Of a stretch of DNA of 64,000 nucleotides, positions 18,316-27,617 are shown piece after piece (positions within the stretch are counted from its first letter, which is position 1; each line of letters begins with the position of its first letter). Both the position numbers and the translations under genes were made by a program. Origin of the DNA: Paenibacillus oenotherae (lineage in GTDB: Bacteria > Bacillota > Bacilli > Paenibacillales > Paenibacillaceae); NCBI RefSeq assembly GCF_019443105.1, contig NZ_JAHZIJ010000006.1, positions 124,001 to 188,000 of the forward strand, given 5' to 3'. A model generated the notes under the pieces. The model worked only from the letters and a program-made list of their open reading frames with translations. It searched no databases and was not told the origin of the DNA.

Positions 18316-19017
18316 TTAGTCGGCCGCATGGATCACATGTTTAATGAATGCATCCACCAGACAATGCGGGTGGTCTGGCGTTGAGCTCAACTGGGGAACA
18401 AACAACGTCCCGACAAAAAATGGATGATCCGGCAATTCAACTATTCGCGGCCTTCCTTCAGCATCAGTTCCTGCAATTTTCAACCCTGCTTCATCAATTT
18501 GCGCTTCAAATTCCGGGTTTAACCCGTAGCTGCATCTAAATTGCTCGATTGTAATCGGTTGTCGGTAAATATCCGCAACGAGCGAAGGGCTTTTAATAAA
18601 CACTTCCCCCTTTTGACCGACCAGCGAACAAGTCAGTTTGCTTATAACAAGCTGAGAAGCATCGGGATTCAGCTCTTCATGATCTGCATCCGCAAGCTTT
18701 AATTTGTTTTTGGCATACTCGACTATCATGTGCTGGAATCCACCGCAAGTTCCTATCAATGGAACATCATGCTCGCGGGCATAGCTTATGATTTGCAGTA
18801 CTCCTTCTACAGATTCAGGAATACCCGGCGCGATCCAGAAACCGTGATATGTTGTTGTGATCGTATCCAGCTGCTCAGCAATAGACGCCGTTGGAATCCA
18901 GTCAAATTCCATTTGCACTCCCATTCCAGCAATGGAATGGATTAATGCTTCATTTGTCGCCTGCTGTGAAAGATACACCGGATTAAAATCGCCAATAATG
19001 CCAATTCTCAAATTCAT
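18316..19017 (-). CDS. CTP-synthase-like class I glutamine amidotransferase domain protein
   Basis: A 233-residue stand-alone amidotransferase-type domain. It begins NLRIGIIGDFNPVYLSQQAT and carries the nucleophile elbow PLIGTCGGFQHMIVEYAKN, with Cys in the GTCGG motif, as in the C-terminal domain of CTP synthase. Late His residues are at PDHPFFVGTLFVPQ. There is no synthase domain. Relatives are annotated as CTP synthase C-terminal region-related (seleno)proteins; here the position is an ordinary Cys. The role is unknown. The ATG at 19017 follows AGGGAGAG; a TTG four codons earlier is less likely. Confidence 0.8.
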   Translation of the reverse strand: MNLRIGIIGDFNPVYLSQQATNEALIHSIAGMGVQMEFDWIPTASIAEQLDTITTTYHGFWIAPGIPESVEGVLQIISYAREHDVPLIGTCGGFQHMIVEYAKNKLKLADADHEELNPDASQLVISKLTCSLVGQKGEVFIKSPSLVADIYRQPITIEQFRCSYGLNPEFEAQIDEAGLKIAGTDAEGRPRIVELPDHPFFVGTLFVPQLSSTPDHPHCLVDAFIKHVIHAAD

Positions 19018-19077
19018 CTCTCCCTTCAAATGGTCTGTTTGGTTATGTACTCCACTTCTTCAGGAGCTACAACAAAA

Positions 19078-19486
19078 TAAAGAGGGGCTGCCCGAAAAGA
19101 CTAATATCCAATGAGTCAATCGCAAATGATGTAAAAAATGCCTCCAAACCACTAAAAAGTGGAGCTGGAAGCATCCCTTATTCTATATGGGGACTCTGAA
19201 ATCATCCAACAACTTACTGGACAACTCGGACAACCCCTTCTCCAACTGTTTTTGAAGGCAGTATGACGGAGTAAGAAGCCTGCGAATGTGCATGAATTTC
19301 GGCTCCAAGACGCCATAATCGTAAAATTCCTGCGATGAAGCATGAATTTAAGAATAAATCGGCCGTTATGGAGATACTAAGGTGAAATACCTGCACGCTG
19401 GCAGGCATTTCACCTTCATCATGCCAGAATTGAGAAAAAAGCTGCCGTTTCGCATGTTTCGCCTGGCTCGCAGCTCGCTTATCCCC
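19078..19486 (+). repeat. Intergenic element, copy R4 (both modules)
   Basis: The left end AGAGGGGCTGCCCGAAAAG is mirrored by CTCGGACAACCCCTTCT near 19217-19234. Between them lies a GATGCCTCC-like hairpin with CCACT/AGTGG core. Hairpins start at 19279, 19329 and 19390 (50 and 61). Fills the gap between mqo and the amidotransferase gene. Confidence 0.9.
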
Positions 19487-19500
19487 TTCTCTGATTACAA

Positions 19501-20997
19501 TTAACTATAGACAAGTCCCTTTTCTCTGAGGCCAAGTGCCTCTCCTGTTGCAGCATGAACTTCTTGCAGAAGCTCCGGATTTTGCATAAGTGACACGCCG
19601 TATGAAGGAATCATTTCTTTAATTTTTGGTTCCCACTCTTTCACATGCTGCGGGAAGCATTTTTTAACGACTTCAAGCATGACGTGGACAGCCGTAGAAG
19701 CCCCTGGAGAAGCGCCTAACAATGCTGCAATTGAGCCATCAGCGGCACTAATAACTTCCGTACCAAATTGCAGTGTGCCCTTGCCAGCGGGAGTATCCTT
19801 AATAACCTGCACACGTTGGCCCGCTACGACCAAGTCCCAATCCTCGCTCTTGGCATTCGGGATAAACTCTCGCAGCTCTTCCATGCGCTTCTCTTTCGAC
19901 AGCATCACTTGCTCGATCAGGTATTTGGTCAAGGACATGTTCTTGGCCCCAGCCGACAGCATAGTGACGAGATTATTCGGCTTAACCGAGGTCACCAAAT
20001 CAAACATAGAACCGGTCTTCAGGAACTTTGGCGAGAAGCCGGCAAACGGTCCGAACAGCAGCGATTTTTTATTCTCGATAAATCTTGTGTCCAGATGCGG
20101 AACAGACATTGGAGGAGCTCCGACCTTGGCTTTACCGTACACTTTTGCATGATGCTGCGCCACAACATCCGGATTATTGCACACCATAAAAATCCCGCTA
20201 ACCGGGAATCCGCCGATATGTCTTCCTTCCGGAATACCGGATTTTTGCAGTAAATGCAGACTTCCTCCCCCGCCTCCGATAAAGACGAATTTGGCGGTGT
20301 GGCGCTCGATATTGCCGCTACCGTTCCGCACTTTCAATTCCCAGGCACCGTCGCTCGTGCGTTTGAGCTTATCCACGCTATGCTTGTACTTGATATCGAC
20401 GTTCTTGCTTTTCAAGTGATCGAACAAAATGCGGGTTAAAGCACCAAAGTTGACATCCGTTCCATTGTCGATCTTTGTTGCTGCTATAGGATCATTCGAT
20501 AGACGATCTTGTATAATAAGCGGAATCCATTCCATCAGTTTAGCCGGGTCGTCGGAAAATTCCATCCCTTGAAACAGCGGATTATTCGACATCGCTTCGA
20601 ATCTTTTCTTCAAAAAGGATACATCTTGTTCCCCTTGCACCATACTCATATGAGGCAATGGCATAATGAAGTCCTGCGGATTGCTTATTCGCTTGCTGTT
20701 CACAAGATAAGACCAAAACTGCATGGAAAGCTGGAACTGTTCATTAATTTGGATAGCCTTGCTAATATCTATAGATCCGTCCGGTTTCTCGACAGTGTAG
20801 TTAAGCTCGCACAGTGCTGCATGCCCTGTTCCTGCATTGTTCCACTCATTGGAGCTTTCCTCTCCAGCATTGTCGAGCTTCTCAAACACTGTAATTTGCC
20901 ACTCCGGCACTAACTCCTTCAGAAGCGTCCCTAAAGTCGCACTCATGATTCCGGCACCTATTAAGATGACGTCTGTTTTCGTTTCTCCGTTGCTCAT
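19501..20997 (-). CDS. mqo: Malate:quinone oxidoreductase
   Basis: A 498-residue FAD enzyme that oxidises malate to oxaloacetate at the membrane surface and passes electrons to quinone. The FAD-binding motif [20 protein letters not shown] is at residues about 8-27. The [20 protein letters not shown] segment is diagnostic of Mqo, followed by [20 protein letters not shown]. Length matches the family. The ATG at 20997 is preferred (aagg nine bases upstream) over one three codons earlier that abuts the ribosome site. Apparently monocistronic, with its own promoter. Confidence 0.95.
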   Translation of the reverse strand: MSNGETKTDVILIGAGIMSATLGTLLKELVPEWQITVFEKLDNAGEESSNEWNNAGTGHAALCELNYTVEKPDGSIDISKAIQINEQFQLSMQFWSYLVNSKRISNPQDFIMPLPHMSMVQGEQDVSFLKKRFEAMSNNPLFQGMEFSDDPAKLMEWIPLIIQDRLSNDPIAATKIDNGTDVNFGALTRILFDHLKSKNVDIKYKHSVDKLKRTSDGAWELKVRNGSGNIERHTAKFVFIGGGGGSLHLLQKSGIPEGRHIGGFPVSGIFMVCNNPDVVAQHHAKVYGKAKVGAPPMSVPHLDTRFIENKKSLLFGPFAGFSPKFLKTGSMFDLVTSVKPNNLVTMLSAGAKNMSLTKYLIEQVMLSKEKRMEELREFIPNAKSEDWDLVVAGQRVQVIKDTPAGKGTLQFGTEVISAADGSIAALLGASPGASTAVHVMLEVVKKCFPQHVKEWEPKIKEMIPSYGVSLMQNPELLQEVHAATGEALGLREKGLVYS

Positions 20998-21104
20998 GTC
21001 TACCATCCTTATACCTTGAAATTTGCAAAAAAATACAGGCGCTTCTGCTCAGGCATCTCCCCAAGCTATGACGCGGCCTCGTCACAAATCTTTACTCTAT
21101 CTCA

Positions 21105-21132
21105 ATTATAACAATATCATCGTGTATTACAA
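21105..21132 (-). promoter_or_regulatory. Promoter of mqo
   Basis: TTGTAA (21127-21132), 16 bases, TATAAT (21105-21110) on the minus strand. The remaining bases to 21400 show no supported gene. Confidence 0.6.
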
Positions 21133-21408
21133 TTATTATAGATTAAAATATCTACTATTGCCTTGATAATAGGCAGGTAAAAAATGAGAAGCATATCTCC
21201 CAAGCTCTGCAGCTCAATAAAACCTGCGCTCAAGTCGGGTCAGCCTCGTCAAATCTTCAATTGCCCCAGCGAATTCGCTTACGTCCGGTTCTTTAAAGCT
21301 AGTGTTAGGTTCCCCTCATTAAATGATATCACTAACTTATATAATTAACTAATGTAAATTAAACCGGATCGAATGCATACAGAATACAGAATGCTGCCCT
21401 TTGCGATC

Positions 21409-21435
21409 AAAAAAAAGCAGCCCGCAAGAGGCTGC
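21409..21435 (-). terminator. Terminator of the ABC-F gene
   Basis: Stem GCAGCC-N7-GGCTGC followed on the minus strand by TTTTTTT, 20 bp after the stop codon. Confidence 0.88.
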
Positions 21436-21455
21436 CCAATAAATCCCTTCATAAA

Positions 21456-22934
21456 TTAAAGCTCAATAATTTTTGTAGCGATGTTTTTGCAAAATTCACT
21501 GTCATGCTCGACAAAAAGAATGGTTGGTGAATATTCAAGCAGCAGCTCTTCAATTTGCATGCGTGAGATAATATCAATAAAATTAAGCGGTTCATCCCAA
21601 ATTTGCAAATGAACCTTCTCGCAAAGACTTTTGGCAATCAGTACCTTCTTCTTCTGGCCACCGCTAAAAGCAGAAATATCCTTCTCAAATTGCACGCGAG
21701 AGAAATCAAGCTTTCTTAGAATAGATTTAAAAAGGCTTTCATCAATCCCGTTGCTTGCCGCGTAGCTCGTCAAAGTGCCCTGTAAATGCGAGGTGTCCTG
21801 TGAGACATAGGAAATTTTAAGCTGGCTTCCCTTTCTGAATGTGCCGGTATAGTGGATAGGCTCACCGCAAATCAGTTTAATGATACTTGATTTTCCAGAG
21901 CCATTCTTGCCCTGAAGCGCAATTCGTTGACCCTGTTCAATCTTCAAGCTGATATCCCCGCATACCTGCTTCTCACCGTAATAAATCGACACATGCTCAA
22001 GCTCGGCAAGCAGGTTTTTATGGTAAGGCAATTGAGCAATCTTTAAGCTCTCAGAGCTTTCAATATTTCTAAGGAGCAGCGATTTCTCGTCAATAGCGGA
22101 TTGCTGTCTTTGCTCCATTGATTTAGAGCGCTTCATCATTTTAGCGGCTTTGTGGCCTACATACCCTTTATCTACCTTGGAACCGGAATTTCTCGTACCG
22201 TTTTTCGTTTTCTCCACTTCATGTGACCAGTTGCTCGTTCGCTTGGCAGCATCCGACAATCGTTTAATATCTTTTCTTAGCTTGTCATTCTCTGCAAGTT
22301 CATAATGATCTTGTCTCTGTTTATTTTCCCACCAGTCGGAGAAATTGCCTTTTTGAATTTCCACATTGGTCTTGTTGATGGAGAGGATATGATCAACACA
22401 GTTATCCAGAAATGATCTGTCGTGAGAGACCAGAATAAATCCGCTTTTGGAGTTGAGATACTTACTGACCAGTTTTCTTGCTTCCATGTCCAGATGATTG
22501 GTTGGTTCATCGATTAATAGAAAGCTGTTCTCCTTGAGAAACAATGCCGCCAGCAGCACCTTCGTCTGCTCTCCATTCGACAATGTATCAAAGGGCCGGT
22601 ATAGAACATCCTCAGACAGCTTGAGCAAAGAAAGCTCACGTACCAATTGCCAGTGAAGATAATCTGGAACAATGTCGCTGATTATATCAAGCGTATTATC
22701 TCCCTTGTTCTTGACATGGAATGGAAAATATTCAAAGCTGACATTGGCTGAAATATTACCGCTGTATTCATACTTACCAAGCAGCAAGTTCAGAAATGTA
22801 GTTTTACCTCTGCCGTTTCTCCCCGTAAATCCTAATTTCCAATCGGTATCAAGCTGAAAATTAACGTCGTCAAATATATGATCGTAGCTGCCATCATAGG
22901 CAAACGTCAGGTTCATCACTTTTATTAATGACAT
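21456..22934 (-). CDS. lsa: ABC-F ribosomal protection protein, Lsa type
   Basis: A 492-residue protein with two ABC ATPase domains and no membrane segments. The opening (NLTFAYDGSYDHIFDDVNFQ, then TDWKLGFTGRNGRGKTTFL) is that of the Lsa group. Signatures are LSNGEQTKVLLAALF and FSGGQKKKVLIAKSL, with Walker B FLLIDEPTNHLD and LQIWDEPLNFID. A charged inter-domain linker (about residues 190-290) is where ABC-F proteins reach the drug site on the ribosome. Lsa proteins protect against lincosamides, pleuromutilins and streptogramin A. The gene is clearly more AT-rich than its neighbours, which suggests transfer. CAGGAGG precedes the ATG. It is controlled by the attenuator upstream. Confidence 0.9.
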   Translation of the reverse strand: MSLIKVMNLTFAYDGSYDHIFDDVNFQLDTDWKLGFTGRNGRGKTTFLNLLLGKYEYSGNISANVSFEYFPFHVKNKGDNTLDIISDIVPDYLHWQLVRELSLLKLSEDVLYRPFDTLSNGEQTKVLLAALFLKENSFLLIDEPTNHLDMEARKLVSKYLNSKSGFILVSHDRSFLDNCVDHILSINKTNVEIQKGNFSDWWENKQRQDHYELAENDKLRKDIKRLSDAAKRTSNWSHEVEKTKNGTRNSGSKVDKGYVGHKAAKMMKRSKSMEQRQQSAIDEKSLLLRNIESSESLKIAQLPYHKNLLAELEHVSIYYGEKQVCGDISLKIEQGQRIALQGKNGSGKSSIIKLICGEPIHYTGTFRKGSQLKISYVSQDTSHLQGTLTSYAASNGIDESLFKSILRKLDFSRVQFEKDISAFSGGQKKKVLIAKSLCEKVHLQIWDEPLNFIDIISRMQIEELLLEYSPTILFVEHDSEFCKNIATKIIEL

Positions 22935-22951
22935 AAAATAATCCTCCTGTA

Positions 22952-22991
22952 TAAAAAAATAAAAGCTACAAGAAAGTTACTTTCCCGTAGC
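22952..22991 (-). terminator. Attenuator terminator in the lsa leader
   Basis: Stem GCTAC/GTAGC with inner AAAGT/ACTTT, then TTTTATTTTTTT on the minus strand, all upstream of the lsa start. Its left half includes bases complementary to an upstream leader segment at 23066-23078, which could form an antiterminator. Confidence 0.85.
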
Positions 22992-23129
22992 TCAAATAAA
23001 TACAGTTAATCGAAACCCGCCAAGGGGCCTCGACAAGGATATATTGTTTGAGTTAAAAAGAATACGTAACTTTCTTGCATATAAAAAATAAAACACGCGC
23101 GAAATATCGCTTTTCATTGTTTTATTCAT
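22992..23129 (-). CDS. Leader reading frame in the lsa attenuator (tentative)
   Basis: A 45-codon frame starting ATG AAT AAA ACA (an alternative ATG is at 23117). It ends with a TGA directly before the attenuator stem. Codons 18-22 cover the GCAAGAAAGTTAC segment that can pair with the terminator. The ribosome site is weak. A ribosome stalled by drug in this frame could decide which hairpin forms, as is known for other ABC-F and erm leaders. Translation is inferred only from layout. Confidence 0.45.
   Translation of the reverse strand: MNKTMKSDISRVFYFLYARKLRILFNSNNISLSRPLGGFRLTVFI
23066..23078 (-). promoter_or_regulatory. Antiterminator strand in the lsa leader
   Basis: GCAAGAAAGTTAC on the minus strand can pair with GTAACTTTCTTGT (complement of 22968-22980), which is part of the terminator stem; the two structures exclude each other. 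Confidence 0.7.
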
Positions 23130-23282
23130 TTATATCGTCTGCAAGAAATATTACATTATTCCCTTCAACTCCAATCATCAAATAAAACCTATCTTATCAT
23201 ACCCATTCATGGATTTCAATTCGTTCATGACCCCGACGATAGGCTGGTGGCGTGTTCTATTTGTGCGGTTCGAGCGTTAATT

Positions 23283-24680
23283 TTAACCTTCATTCCCTTT
23301 TCCGGCAGGATGATGATCAACGAGCGCATAATTTTCCCACGCACGGCTTTTCCAGCGGAAATACATAACGACAGCACGCAGCCATTCATCTGCAGCAATT
23401 GCCAGCCATATGCCTGATAAGCCCAGCTCCAGCTTGAAGGTCAGGAAGTAGCCAAGCGGCAGGCTCATGCACACCATTGATAATAGCCCGGCATAGACGG
23501 TGAATTTGGCATCGCCTGCTGCACGCAGCGAATTGACGAAGACCAGATTACAGGTTCTCCCTGTCTCCAGAAGGAGACTGAGCAGCAGCACCTCTGCCCC
23601 CATTCGAATAATATTCTGATTGTCCGTAAAGATGCCGAGTATAGGAACTCGGAATACAATGACAATCAAATTAATGATGACCGTGGCAATCAACGCTCTT
23701 TTTACACTTGAAAGAACGCGGCTGTACGCAGTGTCTTTAAGTCGTGCTCCCACGAGATGGCCAACGATGATGGCGGTCCCCATGCCCATCGCCGCGCTGA
23801 ACATAAATATGAAGTGGGAGATCTGATATGCATACTGGCGAGTAGCTAAAGCTTCTGCACCCAAGTAAGTTACATAGAAGGTAAAGACAAGCTGGCAGCT
23901 CTGATAGACCAAGGATTCCATTGCTGATGGAATGCCGATCCGCAATATTTTGCGCACATATGTTTTAGATAATGTGTAATAATAGCGTAACTTTATCCGA
24001 GCATCCATTACTTTGTATAGAAGTGAAAAGAAGATCAGGAGAGCGATAAAGCGGCTGAACACTGTGGAAATGGCTACCCCTTCGACGCCCATAGCCGGCA
24101 AGCCAAAATGTCCAAAAATCAATAAATAGTTGGCAATTACGTGTATGACATTCATAAACAGGGATACAATCATCGTTTGCTTCGTATACCCGTGCGTCCG
24201 GATCGTGGCGGCTAATGCGTTAATCAACGCCTGAAGGAAGATAGCTCCGCCCACAATGGCCATGTAGGATTTGGCATATTCCAGAACATTGCCCCGCAAA
24301 TTCATCCATTGAAGCATCATTTCACCGAAGATCAAGAACACAATGCTTATCACAATTCCTACGATCAGGTTCAGTGTAATCGCGTTCCCTGTCACCTGGG
24401 ATGCCTCGTTGATTCTCTTGGACCCAAGATACTGGGCAACCACAATGGCCGATCCGTATCCGATAACTTCCAATATCAGGATTGCTATACTAATGATTTG
24501 ATTGGCTGCGCCCACGCCCGAAACCGCATCATCAGATACGATACTGATCATAAACGTATCCACGGTTCCCATTAACATAAACAGGAATAATTCAAGAAAT
24601 ATAGGCCATGTTAGTTGAAATAAATTCCATTGTTTTTCTTCGTGCGGCTTTAGATCCGCTGCACCAGTTCCTGCTGCCAT
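23283..24680 (-). CDS. MATE-family multidrug exporter
   Basis: A 465-residue integral membrane protein with about 12 helices in two MatE repeats (LTWPIFLELFLFMLMGTVDT from residue 24, and LRIGIPSAMESLVYQSCQLV from about 246). MATE proteins expel cationic drugs in exchange for Na+ or H+. The substrate is not predictable. GAAGGTG precedes the ATG. It is transcribed toward lsa on the same strand, about 350 bp away, so two drug-resistance-type genes sit side by side. The receiver-domain gene ends 52 bp upstream. Confidence 0.88.
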   Translation of the reverse strand: MAAGTGAADLKPHEEKQWNLFQLTWPIFLELFLFMLMGTVDTFMISIVSDDAVSGVGAANQIISIAILILEVIGYGSAIVVAQYLGSKRINEASQVTGNAITLNLIVGIVISIVFLIFGEMMLQWMNLRGNVLEYAKSYMAIVGGAIFLQALINALAATIRTHGYTKQTMIVSLFMNVIHVIANYLLIFGHFGLPAMGVEGVAISTVFSRFIALLIFFSLLYKVMDARIKLRYYYTLSKTYVRKILRIGIPSAMESLVYQSCQLVFTFYVTYLGAEALATRQYAYQISHFIFMFSAAMGMGTAIIVGHLVGARLKDTAYSRVLSSVKRALIATVIINLIVIVFRVPILGIFTDNQNIIRMGAEVLLLSLLLETGRTCNLVFVNSLRAAGDAKFTVYAGLLSMVCMSLPLGYFLTFKLELGLSGIWLAIAADEWLRAVVMYFRWKSRAWENYALVDHHPAGKGNEG

Positions 24681-24731
24681 TCATGCACCTTCTTTTATGT
24701 GAGTAACCTCTTGTTCGAATTTTAGATTAGA

Positions 24732-25124
24732 TTATAAAGTAAATGTCTTGACACCCAGGCTGCTTTTGCAGTTTTGCAGGACAGCATGCAGCTCCGTCTG
24801 ATTGACAGGCTTTAGTAAATAAGCCATTGTATTGTAACGAAGAGCTTGTACGGCATAGTAAAAGTCATCATAAGCGCTGACGACAATCTTCCGTATTTGC
24901 GGATAACGTTCATGAAGCAACCGCAGCAATTGAAGCCCGTCTATACCTGCCATCCGTATATCGGTAATGATGATATTCGGCTGCAGCTGCTCTGTTTTGC
25001 GAAGCGCATCCTGCCCGTCCTCTGCTTCCCCGACGATTTCCATGCCAAGATTCTTCCAATCGACGACCGCTCTAATGATATCTCTCGCCCGGCTTTCATC
25101 ATCCACAATTAGCACTTTAATCAT
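24732..25124 (-). CDS. Orphan response-regulator receiver, output domain missing
   Basis: A 130-residue receiver domain of the YesN type: MIKVLIVDDESRARDIIRAV with the acidic pair, phospho-acceptor Asp in NIIITDIRMAGIDGLQLL, the conserved Ser in KIVVSAYDDFYYAVQAL and Lys in AYLLKPVNQTEL. YesN proteins are usually above 250 residues with an AraC DNA-binding domain; here the protein stops after the receiver with KSSLGVKTFTL. No AraC remnant is seen before the next gene and no histidine kinase is adjacent. It lies 11 bp behind the ROK regulator, so they share a transcript. It may be a truncated remnant or a single-domain relay. Confidence 0.8.
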   Translation of the reverse strand: MIKVLIVDDESRARDIIRAVVDWKNLGMEIVGEAEDGQDALRKTEQLQPNIIITDIRMAGIDGLQLLRLLHERYPQIRKIVVSAYDDFYYAVQALRYNTMAYLLKPVNQTELHAVLQNCKSSLGVKTFTL

Positions 25125-25135
25125 TTAAGCTCACC

Positions 25136-26146
25136 TCACCGCTTGATTCCATTGGATTTCGATGGTTTTAGTTCCTGCAAGGTCAACCATTTCATCCCTT
25201 CTTCAAAATCCTTATAAAATGAATCCGATACATTAATTTCAGGCAAGGACGGAAACTTATACTTTGAAGCATACGTATCCCAGGCACGAAGCAAGGTGCT
25301 CTCTTCTAGATTTTCTCGATAAACAACAATTTGATCCGGGGCAAGAACAGCATTGAGCGTATGAATAAACTTGCATATGATAGCTACAAATTCCGCTGTG
25401 GCAAATCGCTGTTTCCAGTCGATCTCGATAGGAAGAAACTTGATTTCGCCAGCCATGCCATTCTTTCCTTTAACAATTCTCCCATCTAGAAAAATGCCCA
25501 TTCCCGGTTGATATTTCTCTGGAAAATAAACACCCAATACGATCTGGTTATCGCCCAGCTGTTCTTTATTGCAATAGCCGCTTATGGCCGCATTCACATC
25601 ATTCTCCAGAATAACGGGCAGCCCGAATTTGTTCTGCACTTCTTCAACCAAGCTGACGCCTTGCAGCTCTTCATGACTGGTAACTGCAATTTTGCCGTTT
25701 ATGGTCTGTCCAGGAATCCCTATCCCTATCGCCTTGACGGAAGGATATAGGGCTAGAATGCGATCGATCATTCCAAAGAAACGATTAAGATCAAAGACTT
25801 GTATGGCATGTTCTTCCCTCATCAGAACTTCCTCTTGCAAATTAACTACAGATGCAAAAACGACATCCAAGCCTAGTTTTTCATTCACATGCAAGACTAG
25901 AGCCAGACTGAAATCATAATTGAAACGGTAGGTTACAGCAGGCCTGCCACCGTTCGAAGGAACCGTTTTATCCTCCAATAATTCGCCACAATCAAGCAGT
26001 TCTTTCACAAGCGAGTTGATCGTTACCACGCTAAGTCCCGTCATTGCAGCAAGCTGGGGCTTTGTTGCTACGCCAACCTGGCTCATCACACGACGGAGAT
26101 TATTCAAATTTATTTCTTTCATTAAATTTGCGTTGGCTTTCTCCAT
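25136..26146 (-). CDS. ROK-family transcriptional regulator
   Basis: A 336-residue NagC/XylR-type protein. The N-terminal winged helix (INLNNLRRVMSQVGVATKPQ, then LAAMTGLSVVTINSLVKELL) is followed by a ROK sugar-kinase-like domain (GIGIPGQTINGKI, VILENDVNAAISGYCNKEQL, GRIVKGKNGMAGEIKFLPI). The zinc-binding Cys cluster typical of ROK proteins (CxCGxxGC) is absent. The ATG at 26146 follows AAAGGAG with five-base spacing. The inducer is probably a sugar, but none can be named. The receiver gene follows in the same unit. Confidence 0.85.
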   Translation of the reverse strand: MEKANANLMKEINLNNLRRVMSQVGVATKPQLAAMTGLSVVTINSLVKELLDCGELLEDKTVPSNGGRPAVTYRFNYDFSLALVLHVNEKLGLDVVFASVVNLQEEVLMREEHAIQVFDLNRFFGMIDRILALYPSVKAIGIGIPGQTINGKIAVTSHEELQGVSLVEEVQNKFGLPVILENDVNAAISGYCNKEQLGDNQIVLGVYFPEKYQPGMGIFLDGRIVKGKNGMAGEIKFLPIEIDWKQRFATAEFVAIICKFIHTLNAVLAPDQIVVYRENLEESTLLRAWDTYASKYKFPSLPEINVSDSFYKDFEEGMKWLTLQELKPSKSNGIKR

Positions 26147-26190
26147 GTAAACTCCTTTCATTTCAGCAACGGCACTTAATAATCAGACTT

Positions 26191-26207
26191 AATAAAGTTA
26201 CTTTATT
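26191..26207. promoter_or_regulatory. Palindrome upstream of the ROK gene
   Basis: AATAAAG-TTA-CTTTATT, perfect 7-bp arms, 45 bp before the ROK start codon. A candidate autoregulatory site. Confidence 0.45.
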
Positions 26208-26279
26208 TATAGATTAAATATTGTTTGATGTCAATATGGGCAAATAAAAAAATCCGGTTCTTATCGACGGGCTCACAAA

Positions 26280-26630
26280 TAAAGGGACTCTCCGAAAAGA
26301 GGCCTCCAAAACCACTAAAAAAGAAAAAAGTGGGATTGGAAGCATCTATTTAGGGGAACAGCCCTTCCCCCAAGTGTTTTGAAGGCAGATTGACGAGGAA
26401 GCCTGCGAATGAGCATGAATTTCGGTTGCAAGAAGCCTTTTTTGTAAAATCCCTGCGATCAGGCATGAATGTGAGAAATAATCGGCCGTCAAGGGGAAAC
26501 GAAGGTGAAATACCTGCTCTCTGGCAGGAATCTCACCTTCATAGGGTCAGAAATGCAAAAAAAACTGCAGTTTCGCATGCTTCTTAAAGTGGAAGCAGAG
26601 GTTTCCAAAAAGGACTTTCTGGAAAGCCCC
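26280..26630 (+). repeat. Intergenic element, copy R5 (both modules)
   Basis: Shortened left module starting GGGACTCTCCGAAAAG; hairpins start at 26402, 26452 and 26513 (50 and 61). The right end GGACTTTCTGGAAAGCCCC is an imperfect inverted match to the left ends of copies R3 and R4. Confidence 0.88.
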
Positions 26631-26730
26631 AAGCTCGTTTCTCCACTCACATAACCTTCCATTTCAAGCTACAACAGAACGATGGGAACGAAACGTTCAG
26701 AGCCAGTGAACAATAGTAGCCCTTTGAGCT

Positions 26731-27516
26731 TTATGCGAACCCGCCTGTTGAGTGGATGCTCTGTCCCGTAATCCATTCCGCTTCATCAGAAGCCAAGAAT
26801 GCGACTAGCCGCGCAGCGTCCTGAGGCAGGCCAACCCTCCCCATTGGAGAGCGGCTTGCTAGGTCTTGGCGAAGCTCTCCTGTCATCCATCCTGTATCCG
26901 TTGGCCCGGGATTGACGGCGTTGACAGTTATCCCTTTGTGTCCCACTTCAGCCGCAAAAGTCTTCGTAAAGGCATCTATCGCTCCTTTCGTAGTTGCGTA
27001 AGATAATTCTCCGGCCATCGGCCCTTGGAATTGACCGGAAGTCATGCTGATCACTCTTCCGCCGGATTTCCCATTGAACCTTCTAGCGAACTCCACGCTG
27101 AGCAACGCAACTGCCCTCACATTGATCGCATAATGGGCATCCAATGATTCCGCAGTTATCGTGCTGAAATCGTCATTCATCGAATAGCATGCGTTGTTTA
27201 CAAGTATAGAAGGAAGTCCAATACGATGCTCCACTTCATTCAACAAGAGGGGGATCTGACTCGTATCGCTAAGATCCGTCCTTAGATGCTCGCACTTGAC
27301 ACCCATGGCGAGTATCTCTTCCCTCAGATGCTCTTGCTCCAAGGTGTCCACGCCCCATGGCATCTGCTCGTCGTACTCCAGCCAATAGGTAAAAAAGATA
27401 TCCGCGCCCTCTTGGGCCAATGCCTTGCAGATAGCTGCCCCTAGTCCGATGCTCCGGCTAGCGCCAGTGACGATAGCCGTTCTTCCCGCCAGCTTCCCTT
27501 GATTGTTCAGCCTCAT
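26731..27516 (-). CDS. Short-chain dehydrogenase/reductase
   Basis: A 261-residue classical SDR. The cofactor motif is GRTAIVTGASRSIGLGAAIC. The catalytic triad comprises Ser in VISMTSGQFQG and Tyr/Lys in LSYATTKGAIDAFTKTFAAE, and the NNACYSM segment replaces the usual NNAG. It ends WITGQSIHSTGGFA. The NAD(P) and substrate preferences are unknown; relatives are often annotated as 3-oxoacyl-ACP reductases. The ATG at 27516 follows TTGGAGGAG. It stands alone, with copy R5 beyond its 3' end. Confidence 0.85.
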   Translation of the reverse strand: MRLNNQGKLAGRTAIVTGASRSIGLGAAICKALAQEGADIFFTYWLEYDEQMPWGVDTLEQEHLREEILAMGVKCEHLRTDLSDTSQIPLLLNEVEHRIGLPSILVNNACYSMNDDFSTITAESLDAHYAINVRAVALLSVEFARRFNGKSGGRVISMTSGQFQGPMAGELSYATTKGAIDAFTKTFAAEVGHKGITVNAVNPGPTDTGWMTGELRQDLASRSPMGRVGLPQDAARLVAFLASDEAEWITGQSIHSTGGFA

Positions 27517-27617
27517 ATAACGAATCTCCTCCAAACGTCAACAAATATCAAACTCTGCAGGCCAAATGATGTGACCGAGCGCCAAAGCACTGATAGTAGT
27601 TTCCTTTTTTCCCAGTG

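Noticed and set aside
19078-19236. Intact insertion sequence at the left module of the repeat element
   Set aside because: The inverted ends are only about 160 bp apart and enclose no transposase frame.
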